Of a DNA stretch of 64,000 nucleotides, positions 25,481-37,479 are shown piece by piece. The notes beneath the pieces were generated by a model. It was given only the letters and a program-made list of their open reading frames with translations. It did no database searches and was not told the DNA's origin. Every line of letters begins with the position of its first letter. Position 1 is the first letter of the stretch. Made by a program: the position numbers and the translations under genes. The DNA lies in NCBI GenBank assembly GCA_963573385.1, contig CAUYLG010065526.1, forward strand, positions 186,001-250,000. Reading direction: 5' to 3'. This stretch comes from Cacajao melanocephalus (taxonomy: Eukaryota; Chordata; Mammalia; Primates; Pitheciidae).

Positions 25481-26399
25481 ATTATGATTGCATGCTTAAT
25501 TTTGTCAAATGCTTTTTCTGCACCTATTGAGGTGATCATATAGATCATATATTATCCTCCTTTTTTCTGTTAATGAGTTTAACTATATTGATTTACAAAT
25601 GTTAAACCATCTTGGCATTCCTGGAATAAATTCTAGTTGCTTATGATGTATAAACTTTTTATGTAATTCTAGATTTAATTTACTAATAATTTGCTAAAGA
25701 TTTTGTGTCTATGTTCATGAGGAATAGAGGCCTAGAATTCTGTTTTCTTATAATGCGTTTGCCAAATATGGTTATGGTTATGCTGACCCAAAAAGTACTA
25801 GGTGGTGTTCCCTTTATACTTTCCCAAAACATTTATACAGGAATATATTACTTCTTTCTTAAACGTTTCATAGAATTCACAAGTGAAACAACCTAGGTTT
25901 AGAGTTTTCTTTATGTAAGGACCCCATCATTTATTTAATTTCTTTGATAGTGCTGGTCTATTCAGAATTTGGTAAGTTGCATTTTTCCAAGGAATATGCC
26001 TATTTCATTTAAGTTTTAGAATTTATTGACATTATTTATAATAGTGGCTCATTGTAATATCTGTAGGGCCTATAGATATATCATATATTTTGTTTCTGAT
26101 ACTGAAATTTGTGTTTTTTTCATGATCAGGTTTATCAATTTGATTATTTTTCTAATGAATGAGTGTTTCATTTTCTTTTTTGTTTGTTTCGTATTTCATC
26201 TCTTTCCACTTTTATGGATGTGATTTACTTTCTTCTACTTACTTTGACTTTAATTTGCTCTTCTTTTTCTATTTTTGTAATGTGAAAGCTTAGGTCATTA
26301 ATTATAAACTTTTCTTCTTGTGTATTAGAAGCATTTAAAGCTACACATTTTCTTATATCACCTTTTTACCTGCATGATATACGTTGTTTTTTTCTATTT

Positions 26400-28117
26400 T
26401 AAAAAATTCTGTTAAAATACACGTAACAAAAAAAACTGACCATCTTAATCATTTTATAATGTACAGTTTGAAAATGTTGAATACATTCACATTGTTGTAC
26501 AACCAATCTCCAGAACCCTTCATCTCACAAAATTGAAACTCTATAATAAAAACTGCCCATCATTCCTTTCTCCCAGCCCCTGGAAAGCATCATTCTACTT
26601 CCTGTCTGTGATTTGACTACTACCTCATATAAGTAGAATCATATAGTGTTTATCTTTTTGTGACTGGCTTATTTCAGTTAGCATAATCTCCTCAATGTTA
26701 ATTCATGTTGTAGCATATATCAGAATTTCCTGCCTTTTTAAGACTGAATAATATTCCATTATGTACGTATACCCCAGTTTATTTATCTATTTATTTGCTG
26801 ATGGGCAGATATTGGGGTGTTTTCACTTATTGCAAATAATTATAATATAAATATGACTATATAACTATTTTTGAGACTTTGATTTCAATTCTTTTGAGTG
26901 TATACCCAGAAGTGGAATAGCTGGATTATATAGTAATTGCATTTGTTGTTTTTCAAGGAATGACTATATTGCTTTTCACAGTTGCTGTACTATTTCCCAA
27001 TTTCTCCATATCCTTGTCAACACTTACTTTTGTTTTTGTTGACAGAAGCTATTATAATGGATGTGAGGTGTTATCTAATTGTATTCAGTTGGCGTTTACC
27101 ACATGGTTAGTAATGCTGAGCACCTTTTTATGTGTTTATTAGCCATTGATCTATCTTCTTAGAGAAATATCTCTTTTTTTGTCCATTTTTGATTGTTCAT
27201 TTTTTGTTGTTGAATTACCATTCTTTATATAGTCTGCATGTTAACCCCTTATAAGATATGACTTGCAAATATTTTCTCACATTCCATGAGTTGCCTTTTA
27301 AAACACTGTTAATTGTGTCTTCTGATGCATAGACATTTTTAATTTTGACGTAGTCAAATTTATGTTATTGTTGTTGCTTGTGCTTTTAGTGTTATATCCA
27401 AAAATTTTTCCTGAATCTAATAAAATAAAGCTATTTCCTTATGCTTTCTTAGAGGAATTTTATATAGTTGTAGCTCATATGTTTAGGTCTTTGATCCATT
27501 TTGAGTTAATTTTTGTAGAGGGTATAAAGCAAAAGTCCCGCTTCATTCTTTTATATGTGGATATCCAGCTGTCCCAACACTATTAAAAAGACTGTCCTTT
27601 CTCTGTTGAATGATAGATTTTATATGGTTTAATGTGCCATAATTTTATTATTACTTTCTTCTGGATATTTTCTAATTTCCTTTGTGATGTTGTTTTTTTA
27701 GACAAAGTATATATTAATATATCACTATATATTAAAGATATAATAAAGATGAATAAAGATATAGTGGTATCACATTTTTTATACTTATTATTTGCATGGT
27801 ATAACTTTTCTCATTCTTTTATTCTTAATATATTTGTGTCTTTGTATGAGAAGTGAGCTTTCTGTGCATAACCTGCAGTTGACTCTTACCGTTTTATCCA
27901 GTCTTACAATCTCTGCCTTTTAATTGGTGTACCTAGTCTATTTATATTTAAAATGATACTTGATATGATTATGTTTAAGTTTATCATCTTGCTATTTGTT
28001 TTTAAGTTATGTCAGCTGATTTTTCTTCTGTTTAGCTTTTCATATCATCTTTTGGGTTAATCATTTTTAGTTTTCCATTTTAATTTCTCAACTTACTCTT
28101 TTTCTATGTGACATTGA
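26400..28117 (-). mobile_element. old L1M 3' UTR and ORF2 C-terminal part, antisense
   Basis: A second L1M copy starts with reversed 3' UTR ('acattcacattgttgtacaa', 'cccagcccctggaaagcatc') and continues with 'gtgactggcttatttcagtt', 'aatattccattatgtacgta', 'atttgttgtttttcaagg' and 'ggtctttgatccattttgag'. The restart of 3' UTR sequence shows it is a different copy from the one ending at 26395. No frame longer than about 75 codons remains. Confidence 0.7.
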
Positions 28118-28225
28118 TATGGTTTGGCTCTGTTCCCACCCAAATCTCATCTTGAATTGTAGCTCCCACAGTTCCCACATGTCATGGGAGAAACCCATTG
28201 GGAGGTGATTGAATTATAGGGGCTG
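28118..28225 (+). mobile_element. THE1/MST LTR 5' fragment
   Basis: It begins 'tgatatggtttggctctgtt' and runs through 'gtcatgggagaaacccattg' and 'gaggtgattgaattata'. It stops abruptly after about 108 bases, where it joins an Alu body. The remaining LTR, roughly 250 bases or more, is missing. Confidence 0.9.
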
Positions 28226-28391
28226 GGGTTACAGGCACACACTATCATGCCTGCTAATTTTTGTATTTTCAGTAGAGACAGGGTTTTGCCATGTTGACCA
28301 GGCTGTTCTTGGTCTCGAGACCTCCAGTAATCCACCTGCCTTGGCCTCCCAAAGCGCTAGGATTACAAGAACGAGCCACAACTTCCAACCT
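28226..28391 (-). mobile_element. 3'-deleted Alu fragment, antisense
   Basis: The plus strand enters the reversed Alu in mid-element ('gttacaggcacacacta') and runs to the Alu 5' end near 'gagccacaacttccaacc'. The right monomer and A-tail are absent. The left edge is fused to the LTR fragment. Confidence 0.85.
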
Positions 28392-28870
28392 CATATTGGC
28401 TTTTATTTGCATTTCCCAGATGATTAGTGATGTTGAGCACTTTTTCATGTAACTGTTGGCCATTTTTATGTCTTTTTATTGGAGAAATGTCTATTCAGGT
28501 CCTTTGCAGTTTTTTTTTAATTGAATTATTTGTTTTTCTGCTATTAAGCTGTGTGTATGTTTTTAATACAAGTTTTGGATATTAACCCTTCAGACATGTA
28601 ATTTGCAAACATTTTCTTCCAATCTATAGGTTGCCTTTTCATTTTAGTGTTTTCCTTTTTTGTGCAGAAGCTTTTTAGTTTAACATAGTCCCATTTATTT
28701 ATTTTTGCTTTTATAGCGTGAGTTTGGGTGTGACAGCCAAAAAAATTGTTGTCAAGGCCGATCTCAAGGAGATTTTATTAGAGCATATCGTTTAATATTT
28801 TTATTGATTTGAGAATGTTTTGGCCATTCTTTATTCAAATTTATTTTCCTATCCCACTCACTCTTTATTC
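28392..28870 (-). mobile_element. L1 ORF2 fragment, antisense
   Basis: Reverse ORF2 text appears: 'tttgcatttcccagatgatt', 'gtgatgttgagcactttttc', 'aattgaattatttgtttttc', 'tttagtttaacatagtccca' and 'gtgacagccaaaaaaattg'. It repeats a region already present near 27090-27320, so it comes from a separate L1 copy. Confidence 0.7.
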
Positions 28871-28899
28871 TTCCACGGAGACTCCAAGTACCCAAAATG

Positions 28900-30090
28900 T
28901 CACCCTGATTGATACAACCTCATGAGTACTGGGGATTTGTTCATTTAATTTTAATATATTTTTCTTGTTTTCTTCAGATTAGGTCATTTTGTTGTTTTAT
29001 CTTCAAGCTTATTACCCTTTCTTTTATAATTTTCTATTTGTTCTTCTGACCATACAGAAAATTTTTCTTTCAAAGTATTGCTCCTTTCAGTTCTAGAATT
29101 TTCATTTGGTTCTTTGCAGTTTCCATTTCTTCTAGATTCCTCACCTGTTATTTATTATGACCACCTTTTCTTTTATGCCTTTGGTCATATTTTTAACATT
29201 TTTTGCATATATCTTGTCTGCTAATTATAACATCTGGTTCATCTCAATATTGGAGTGTTTTTTATTTTCTCTCAAATATGCCTTTACATTTTTCTGCTTC
29301 TTTCCATATCCAGTAATTTTTATGGTATGCTGGACAGTATAAATGATATGATTTAGAGTCTGGATTATTCATCTTTTTTTAAAGGGATTGAATACTGTTC
29401 TATAAGATCCTCTGGTCCTGTCAGGCTGTTACGTTTTGTGTGGGCAGGTCTCATTATGATGTGAGTGTGGTGCTATTCACAAGGCTCTCATTTCAGACAT
29501 GATCTTTGCCACTAAACTGTGGTATTGGGGGGTTTCAATGAAGAGCCCAATGTGCTCAGTGAAGTCTTTTCACTCAGGCTTGATGAGATGATTAATATTT
29601 TTCACACAACATGATCTCTGGTATTACTCTTCAGCTCTCAGACCCGTAGGAAAAAGTCCCTGTTAGGTTTCACAACACCTCTTTCTGGGTGTATGTTTCT
29701 CGAAACTCACTCAGGAAGCTTCAGAGAATTCCTACCTAGACTTCTGGGATTCCCTCTCTGTGTAACTCTATTCTCTCTGGTACTCTGTCCTGAAAGCTTC
29801 CAGCTTCTTTGAATGCTTAGAATTCTAATGTCTGCCTCTTCTGCTCAGAAAAACCTCTGCTACTCTTGGGTTCTAACCCCCTTCATCATGACAGCTAAAT
29901 GGTGCAGACAGGAAGCCAAGACAATCATGGGACTCGTTTGGTGTGTTTTCATTCTCTTAAGGATCACAGTTCTGCTCTGCTTGTTGCTCAATGCCTGAAA
30001 ATACTTGTTTCATACATTTTGCCCGGTTTCATAGTTGTTTTTCAGTGGGAGGACAAGTTCAGTATCAGTTATCATGTCACGGTAAGAAAC
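28900..30090 (-). mobile_element. old L1M 5' region, antisense (probable)
   Basis: Blocks near 29160-29340 ('atctggttcatctcaatatt', 'gtatgctggacagtata') and 29985-30075 ('ctcaatgcctgaaaatactt', 'gtttcatagttgtttttcag', 'tatcagttatcatgtca') fit the reversed 5' UTR of old L1M elements. The middle, 29340-29980, is assigned by continuity only. Confidence 0.5.
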
Positions 30091-30094
30091 AAAG

Positions 30095-31238
30095 GCCTCA
30101 TTCTGTTTTTCAAATACATAACATGCCATGATCTGGTTTTTATAGGTATTATGTAAGGCCAATATGTATATCTGTAGGGAAAAAAATATTTTTCTTAATC
30201 AATATTAATCCATCTTCCCTAGACTCTGAAAAGTTTTGTCTGTTTGTGAGAGAACAGTGCCCAAAGGGTACAGTATACAGTATTAGATTCTACAACTTCA
30301 CCCAAAAGAAAAAGTGCTTATTTAATTAAACATAAAAAAAATCTAAGGTCTTATGTGGCAGGATGATACCACAATATAAATTGTTAATAAATTTCCTTGG
30401 ATACAAAGTTAGGTAGGAAACAATGAATTGGGGGCAGAGGAGGCAGGAAAAATGTCAGATTATTATGTTTTAGCCAGCTATAATAAATGTTTCCTTTTAT
30501 TCTCCTAATATAAGAACAAAGCATCAAATAAGTAAAACCCTAAATAAAATGATAGCTTTTTCATATGTCTTCACATTCTACTCGTGAAGTGAACAAATCC
30601 AGAGGTGAATCCTGTTGTTGTCCAAAGTGTAGGTGACATTCCTTTAATGTTAAAAAGTAAAACACAAACACAAACAAAAACCCATTGTCAGGTATGCCAG
30701 CCAGGATTAACTGGTGACTTATTTGGAATGCTAGCTGAATTATTTGAAATGCCACAATTTCTGTGGCTTTCTTTTAGGTTTACATTCTTTATAGTACATT
30801 TTCATGGCTCAATTACCAGGCCAATTATAATTTTCTCTTTTTATTTGTTCTTTTTTCTTGTCACTCGGGACAAGAAAAAAGAATATTGGTGACAGTCATC
30901 TCATTTATGGAAGGCTTTCAACATTACTAATTAGAATGCTCTTCAGAAAGTTGACTTGCCAATGACATATTATAAAACCAGTTTTCAGATTAGAATCTTC
31001 ATAGCAATGGAAATATTTCCTACAAATGGAAATGTACAAATGTGAGCTGACTTGCTGAGTGAATGACAAGAAGTGTCTTTAGGAGTAGCTCTTAGATCCA
31101 TTGTTTCCTTTTTAAGATTTTCGTCATTGACATGGAGAATGGAGCATGCTCCTGGGTGTTATAAAAAAAAGCAACTGAAAAATAAAATTACATGGGTTCT
31201 TAATGCATAAAGTATGTCAATTCGAACATCAGGGTTTT
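30095..31238. other. unassigned sequence
   Basis: No repeat family was recognised. Open frames at 30561-30755 (-) and 30605-30892 (+) overlap on opposite strands and carry no exon signals. Confidence 0.4.
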
Positions 31239-31253
31239 AAAAATACTGTTTCA

Positions 31254-31557
<304 letters not shown>

Positions 31558-31574
31558 AAAAATACAGTTTCAAT

Positions 31575-32530
31575 ATTTGAATTAGATTGCAATATGGTTA
31601 ATCATCTTGAATTTGTTCTGAAAAAGATACAAAATGTAAAAGCATATATCATAGTCAATTCAGTGATCATGGGCAGGTATAGCATGAGAGAATTAAGAGC
31701 CAGAAGCAATAATATTGAGAGCATGTGCAATAGTAGTGTACAAAGAGGAAAGTGTCCACACAGGGCTGGAAAGAGAAGACTCATTCTCAATACCAAGCTA
31801 ATTTTGAAACTATGACTTTTTATGATGTGAGAAAAACAGAAAATAAATTCACTTTTGAAAGTCTGTTCAGAATGTTATCTTTATGTTTTTAGAGATACTG
31901 GGCATTGTCTAATAAGTCATTTATATTTAAAGGTGTGTCTGGGAGTTGTCATCCTGTTCATATTTTTTCCTAAAGCATAAATAACTTGAATCTTTCACCT
32001 GTAAATTTAGTCCTGCCTGTAGCTCTTAGGACAATATACTAATGTCTCAATGTCCCATCCCTAAATGTGAGAAAAGTCAGATGAGATTCCAGATTGAGGA
32101 TTGCCTCATGAAGGATTGGCCATGGGAAGAATATCCAAGATGAAAAATAAGTAAGGAGAGCCAAGGGGTAAGTCCTAGCCTGGGAAAGGAGATTGAAATG
32201 TGGAGGGAGAGGAGCAAGGTCATAAACAAGGTTGATATAAGAGACAGAGAGACTGAGGAGATTAAATACCAAGAAAAGTTGAGGAGGTCTTCGACTATTT
32301 CCTCATTACGTTTATGGTTACACAGCAGATGGGTACGTTGGGCTGGCTTAAAAGTCAAAAAGGACAGTGTCTGAGATTCACCATCATCAGTCTTGCTGCT
32401 AAGTCTGGCTGTGACCTCTTATCCTCCTGGATATATAATAGTGCAACTGTCTTCTTTCTGACTTTAGCACAGCCTCTCAGTTTTAGTTTGGTGTCCGGGA
32501 ACTTACCACCACAGACTTCTCTGATACCAC
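31575..32530. other. unassigned sequence
   Basis: No recognisable repeat was seen. Opposite-strand open frames overlap at 31594-31815 and at 32039-32358, typical of chance frames. No splice-flanked exon was noticed. Confidence 0.4.
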
Positions 32531-32540
32531 TTACCTTTGT

Positions 32541-34781
32541 TTAAAAAAAAAAATTATTTTAAGGTCCAGGATACACGTGCAGGATGTGCAGGTTTCACAG
32601 GTGAAAGTGTGCCGTGGTGGTTTACTGCACCTATCAACCCTAGATATTAAGCCCTGCATGTATTAGCTATTTATCTTGATGTTCTCTCTCCCCGTGATTC
32701 CCCAACAGGCCCCAGCGTGTGTTGTTCCCCTCCTTGTATCCATGTGTTCTCATTGTTCATCTCCCACTTATGAGAGAGAACATACGATGTTTGGTTTTCA
32801 GTTCCTGTGTTAGTTTGCTGAAGAGAATGGCTTCACCTTCATCCATGTCCCTGCAAAGGACATGATCTCATTCCTTTTTATGGCTGCATAGTATTCCAGG
32901 GTGTATATGTACCACATTTTCTTTATCCAGTCTATCATTGATGGGCATTTGGGTTGATTCCATGTCTTTACTATTGTTAATAGTGCTGCAATAAACATAC
33001 ACGGGCATGTATCTTTATAATAGAATGATTTCTATTCCTTTGGGTATATACTCCATAATGGGATTGCTGGGTCAAATGTATTTCTGGTTCTAGATCCTTA
33101 AGGAAAGGCCACACTGTCTTCCACAATGCTTGAACTAATTTATATTCGCACCAACAGTGTAAAAGCGTTCCTATTTCTCCACAGCCTCACCAGCATCTGT
33201 TGTTTCTTGACTTTTTAATAATTGCCATTCTGACTGGTATCTCATTGTGGTTTTGATTTGCATTTCTCTAATGATCAGTAATGTTGAGCTTATTTTCATA
33301 TGTTTGTTGGCCACATAAATGTCTTCTTTTGAGAAGTGTTTGTTCACGTCCTTTGCCCAATTTTGGTTGAGTTGTTTGTTTTTTTCTTGTAAATTTGTTT
33401 AAGTTCCTTGTAGATTCTGCATATTAGACCTTTGTCAAATAGATAGATGGCAAAAATTTTCTCCCATTCTGTAGGTTGTCTGTTCATTCTGATGATAGTT
33501 TCTTTTGCTGTACAAAAGCTCTTTAGTTTAATTAGGTCCCATTTGCCAATTTTTGCTTTTGTTGTAATTGCTTTTGATGCTTGTGTCATGAAATCTTTTC
33601 TTGTGCCTATGTTCTGAATGGTATTACCTAGATTTTCTTGGAAGATTTTTATAGTTTTGGGGTTTACATCTATGTCTTTAATTTATCTTAACTATTATAT
33701 AAGGTGTAAGGTAGGGGGCTAGTTTCAAGTTTCTGCATATGGCTAGCCAGTTTTCCCAGTACTATTTATTAAACAGGGAATGCTTTCCCCATTGCTTGTT
33801 TTTTTCAGGTTTGTCAAAGATCATATGGTCATAGATTTGTGATCTCATTTCTGAGGTATCTATTTTGTACCATTGGTCTATGTGGCTGTTTTGGTACAAG
33901 TACCATGCTGTTTTGGTTACTGTAGCTTTGTAGTATAGTTTGAAGTCAGGTAGCATGATGCCTTCAGCTTCGTTCTTTTTACTTAGGATTGTTTTGGCTA
34001 TATGGGCTCTTTTTTGGTTCCACAAGAATTTTAAAGTAGTTTTTTATAATTCTGTGAAGAAAGTCAATGGGAATAGCATTGAATCTATAAATTACTTTGG
34101 ATAGTATGGCCATTTTCACAATATTGATTCTCTCTATCCATGAGTGTGAAATGCTTTTCCATTTGTTTGAGTTCTCTCGTATTTCTTGAACAGTGGTTTA
34201 TAATTCTTCTTGCAGAGGTCCTTCACACTTTGTCAGCTCTATTCCTAGGTATTTTATTCTCTTTGTAGCAATTGTGAAGGAGAGTTCATTCATGATTTGG
34301 CTCTCTGCTTGTCTATTGTTGGTGTATAGGAATGCTTGTGATTTTCACACGTCGATTTTGTTTCCTGAGACGTTGCTGAAGTTGCTTATCAGCTTAAGGA
34401 GCTTTGGGGCTGAGATGATGGGGTTTTCTAAATATAGGATCATGTCATCTACAAACAGAGACAATTTGACTTACTTTCTCCTTATTTGAATACCTTTATT
34501 TCTTTTCCTTGCCTGATTGCCCTGGCCAGAACTTCCAGTACTGTGTCAAATAGGAGTGGTAAGGGAGGACATCCTTGTCTTGTGCTGGTCTTGAAAAGGA
34601 ATGCTTCCAGCATTTGCTCATTCAGTATGATATTGGCTGTGGGTATGTCATAAATGGATCTTATTATTTTGAGATATATTCCATTAATACCTAGTTTACT
34701 GAGAGTTCTTAACATGAAGGGATATTGAATTTTATCTAAGGCCTTTCCTGCATCTAATGATATAATCACATAGCTTTTGTG
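32541..34781 (-). mobile_element. 5'-truncated primate L1, antisense, 2.2 kb
   Basis: The 3' UTR lies at the left ('gatacacgtgcaggatgtgc', 'ctccttgtatccatgtgttc') and ORF2 runs rightward to the reverse-transcriptase region, where it stops near 34781. A possible TSD flanks it: TACCTTTGT at 32532-32540 and TACCTTTCT at 34782-34790. At the expected tail position the plus strand shows A11 (32543-32553) instead of the T-run expected for an antisense insertion. Confidence 0.85.
32757..34781 (-). pseudogene. L1 ORF2p C-terminal half pseudogene
   Basis: ORF2 normally encodes an endonuclease, reverse transcriptase and a Cys-rich tail. Here only the part from the RT domain to the C-terminus survives. 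Open pieces on the minus strand are 34769-34482 (RT, with QGCP motif and '[16 protein letters not shown]'), 34025-33762 ('[19 protein letters not shown]', '[20 protein letters not shown]'), 33589-33344 ('[17 protein letters not shown]') and 32998-32810 ('WNQPKCPSMIDWIKKMW', 'EYYAAIKRNEIMSFAGTWM'). Frameshifts and stops separate them, and the endonuclease is missing. Not functional. Confidence 0.9.
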
Positions 34782-34789
34782 TACCTTTC

Positions 34790-36035
34790 TACTTTTTAGT
34801 CCTGCCTTGTCTTCCCATTGCTATCTTCTATCTGTCTGACCTTCCTAGGTTAGATAGTTTCCTGAGCCTGGGCTTGTCATCTGTATTCACACCCTTCAGA
34901 CATAGTAGCTTCCCTGCCTAAAAAGGCACTTTTAGATGGTTTCTCCCAGGAATACAAATTAGAGTAGAGTATGTGCCCACCTTCTGATGTGGAATCTGGG
35001 TCCAGGAAGATGCTATTGCCTTCCTGAAATCTTTTTTACATAAAGTAAAAGAGAAATTCAGGAGCCAGGCACTTATCCATTAAATTATGAATTCCCATGA
35101 GAACATTAATTATTATAAGGCCTTTGTCCCTTGGTTGGAATGAGGGACCTAAAAAACATTTTCATAAAGAAGAGGAGGAAAGGAAAGAACTACACTGGTT
35201 ACCTAATATCAGTATTCTGAAGGAAGTTATGAAAGCCAAGAAGACAATTGTATTATTTTGCCTGAGCCTGGATTTGAGTGTTCTGCTTGATTTGTCTAAA
35301 ACAATTGACTACAGGCAATCAAGCAAGCGGCCAAAAAATTGAGCCCTATATTCTATAGGCATAATCTCATACAGTGCTCTGAATAATCACATAAATCTCT
35401 TATTCTCCATTAGTTAATTGTTCTGAAATCATGATTGGAGATCTTTACCAGCCTTCACCATTGTCCCTCTACTCCACCCCACCTCTGTGTTCATTTATTA
35501 CACACCTGTTGGAACTGTTGGCTGCTGTCACGGTTCAGCAATGCCAGCTGTACTTCAGTGTTTAATTTTAATTTCCTCTTTTGCTTTCATCATAGCCCTT
35601 GAAGACTAGAAGGCAAAGAGATTGAGGAAGAATGAATTTTAAGATAATAGACTGAAATCAAAACGAATGATCATAGGGGAAGTCAGAGAGTTTTAATCCA
35701 TTTTCCAGATAAATATTTTGGACAGCCTTTCATGGAAAAAAATTAGACATAAATTTTGTAGATGGTGGGTATTTTAAATCGATAGAACAGCTTACTTCTA
35801 GGTTTTACATAACTGTCTACTTCTAGCTATTACATTCTCAGGAGAATGAAATACTTCTGGTGCTTCCAAAGCATCTATACTCTCTCATCACTGTTCTTTT
35901 GCATGCTTTGTCTTCTGTAGCTCCCCTGCTCATAACACTTTAGCCTCTCTCTACTTCTGCCCATCTTACCCATCAATCGTCTTAATAATTAACATCAAAT
36001 CATAGTTGTCATTGTCAATAAAGAGTTTTCCTTGA
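34790..36035. other. unassigned sequence
   Basis: No repeat or coding signal was recognised. The open frame at 35097-35342 (+) has no domain or exon boundaries. Confidence 0.4.
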
Positions 36036-36039
36036 ACTC

Positions 36040-36262
36040 TTAAGGCTGAATTAGGATTCCTTCACAGGTCCCCGTAACACCCTATTCTTGCACCTAAAAT
36101 ATTGTGTATACAGTGAAATGTTGCTAACTTTTCATTTGCTTAGTTCTCCAGTGAGACTATAAACATTTTCTACGGTTGTTTCTGTGTCTGGTTTACCATA
36201 AGAGCCCTTCTTCCAAACACCATGCTTGCCTCATAGTAGGGGTCCAGAAATATTTGAACCAC
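36040..36262 (+). repeat. L2-like 3' end relic
   Basis: The order 'agtgagactataaacatttt', 'tgtgtctggtttaccata' and 'gcctcatagtaggggtcc' followed by an 'aaatattt' end corresponds to the L2 3' end on the plus strand. It is diverged. Confidence 0.45.
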
Positions 36263-36269
36263 CTCCAAC

Positions 36270-37380
36270 ATGTTGGGTGTCTATAACCAAATCTCTTTTC
36301 TAGCCCCTGTGTCAATCTTAGAAATGAAAGAACAGCATTTGCAAAATTTTGCTGTAATTTCCAAATAAATTCTTGTTATAATTTTCATTTTCCCTCAGGA
36401 TATTAATAAATTAAAGCAAGTCAACAGAAAGAGAACATGATTATGAGAATAGTGGACGTGGGCTGGGGAGTGTTACTGTTTTTACCTCCAAACTGTAGCA
36501 AATACAGTTCTTTCTGAAGGTCATTATCCAAAGGATTTAATCTGGTACAAGGGTTGGCATCAGGAGTCTCTAAAGAGTTTAGTTCCATAATCATTGTTGT
36601 TGTAGGGAATTTTATTAGATTGGAATGGATCTCAAGGAAGTAGCAAAGTCTACTTTCTAATAGAGAAAAATAAAGCAGAAACTAGTCAGAGGACCAGGTC
36701 TTTAGGCAAGTGCATTGAGGTTCAAGGCAGGAATATTAAGAAACTGGAACACAACCCAAAAACTAATATTAAAAAAAGTAGCATAAGTCCACACCATGAT
36801 TGTTGGGGGTGGAAGCTGTAGCTTTGTCAGTATGTGGACACCCAGGGTCTCACCTGGGCACATTGGAAACCATTCAAAAGGCAGTGGTCAAATGTGAATC
36901 TCCATAGGTACACTCAGGAAAGGATGAACAGAACCTTATTTTGTAAGAACTATTACAGCAAGGCCTCTGGCAAAATTTTTTTTCTCTTAAGTTCTAAGAT
37001 TGCACCCAATTAGAATTCTCATTCTAATTACTTGGCAGCAATTAAGATTTTACCAGTCTGTATACCAAGGGAGGTTGGGGATAGTTTCTGAACAGCAGAG
37101 GGTTTTAAATTGGAATGAAATAATTTTTTTAGGCATCTAAAAATCAAGCCAGTTTTAAACCATCAACTCTTGGGTTGTTCATCATCCAATATGCTCAATA
37201 TATATGAAATGACACACTCAAATGGACATAAAACCTTTGGCTGAGATGATTGGGCCAAGTTCATAAAATTGTTGAACCTGTTTTCTTTACAGAGTTCTTT
37301 TTAAAATCACGATTGAACAGATAAATGCTTTCTATACTATCAACTGCAATAGAAGGCCTAGTGTGAGAGGGTTATAAACG
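36270..37380. other. unassigned sequence
   Basis: No repeat was recognised and no open frame has coding character. Confidence 0.4.
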
Positions 37381-37384
37381 TACG

Positions 37385-37475
37385 TCTCTACCACTGGATC
37401 TTTATTTTGTTTTATAATGATCTATTTCTGTGTCTGACTTCCTAGTGGATTGTGAGTTCCTTGAGAAACCAACTT
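37385..37475 (+). repeat. short L2-like relic
   Basis: The 'gtgtctgacttcctagtgga' and 'ttgtgagttccttgagaa' blocks resemble the L2 3' region. Short and uncertain. Confidence 0.3.
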
Positions 37476-37479
37476 TGTA

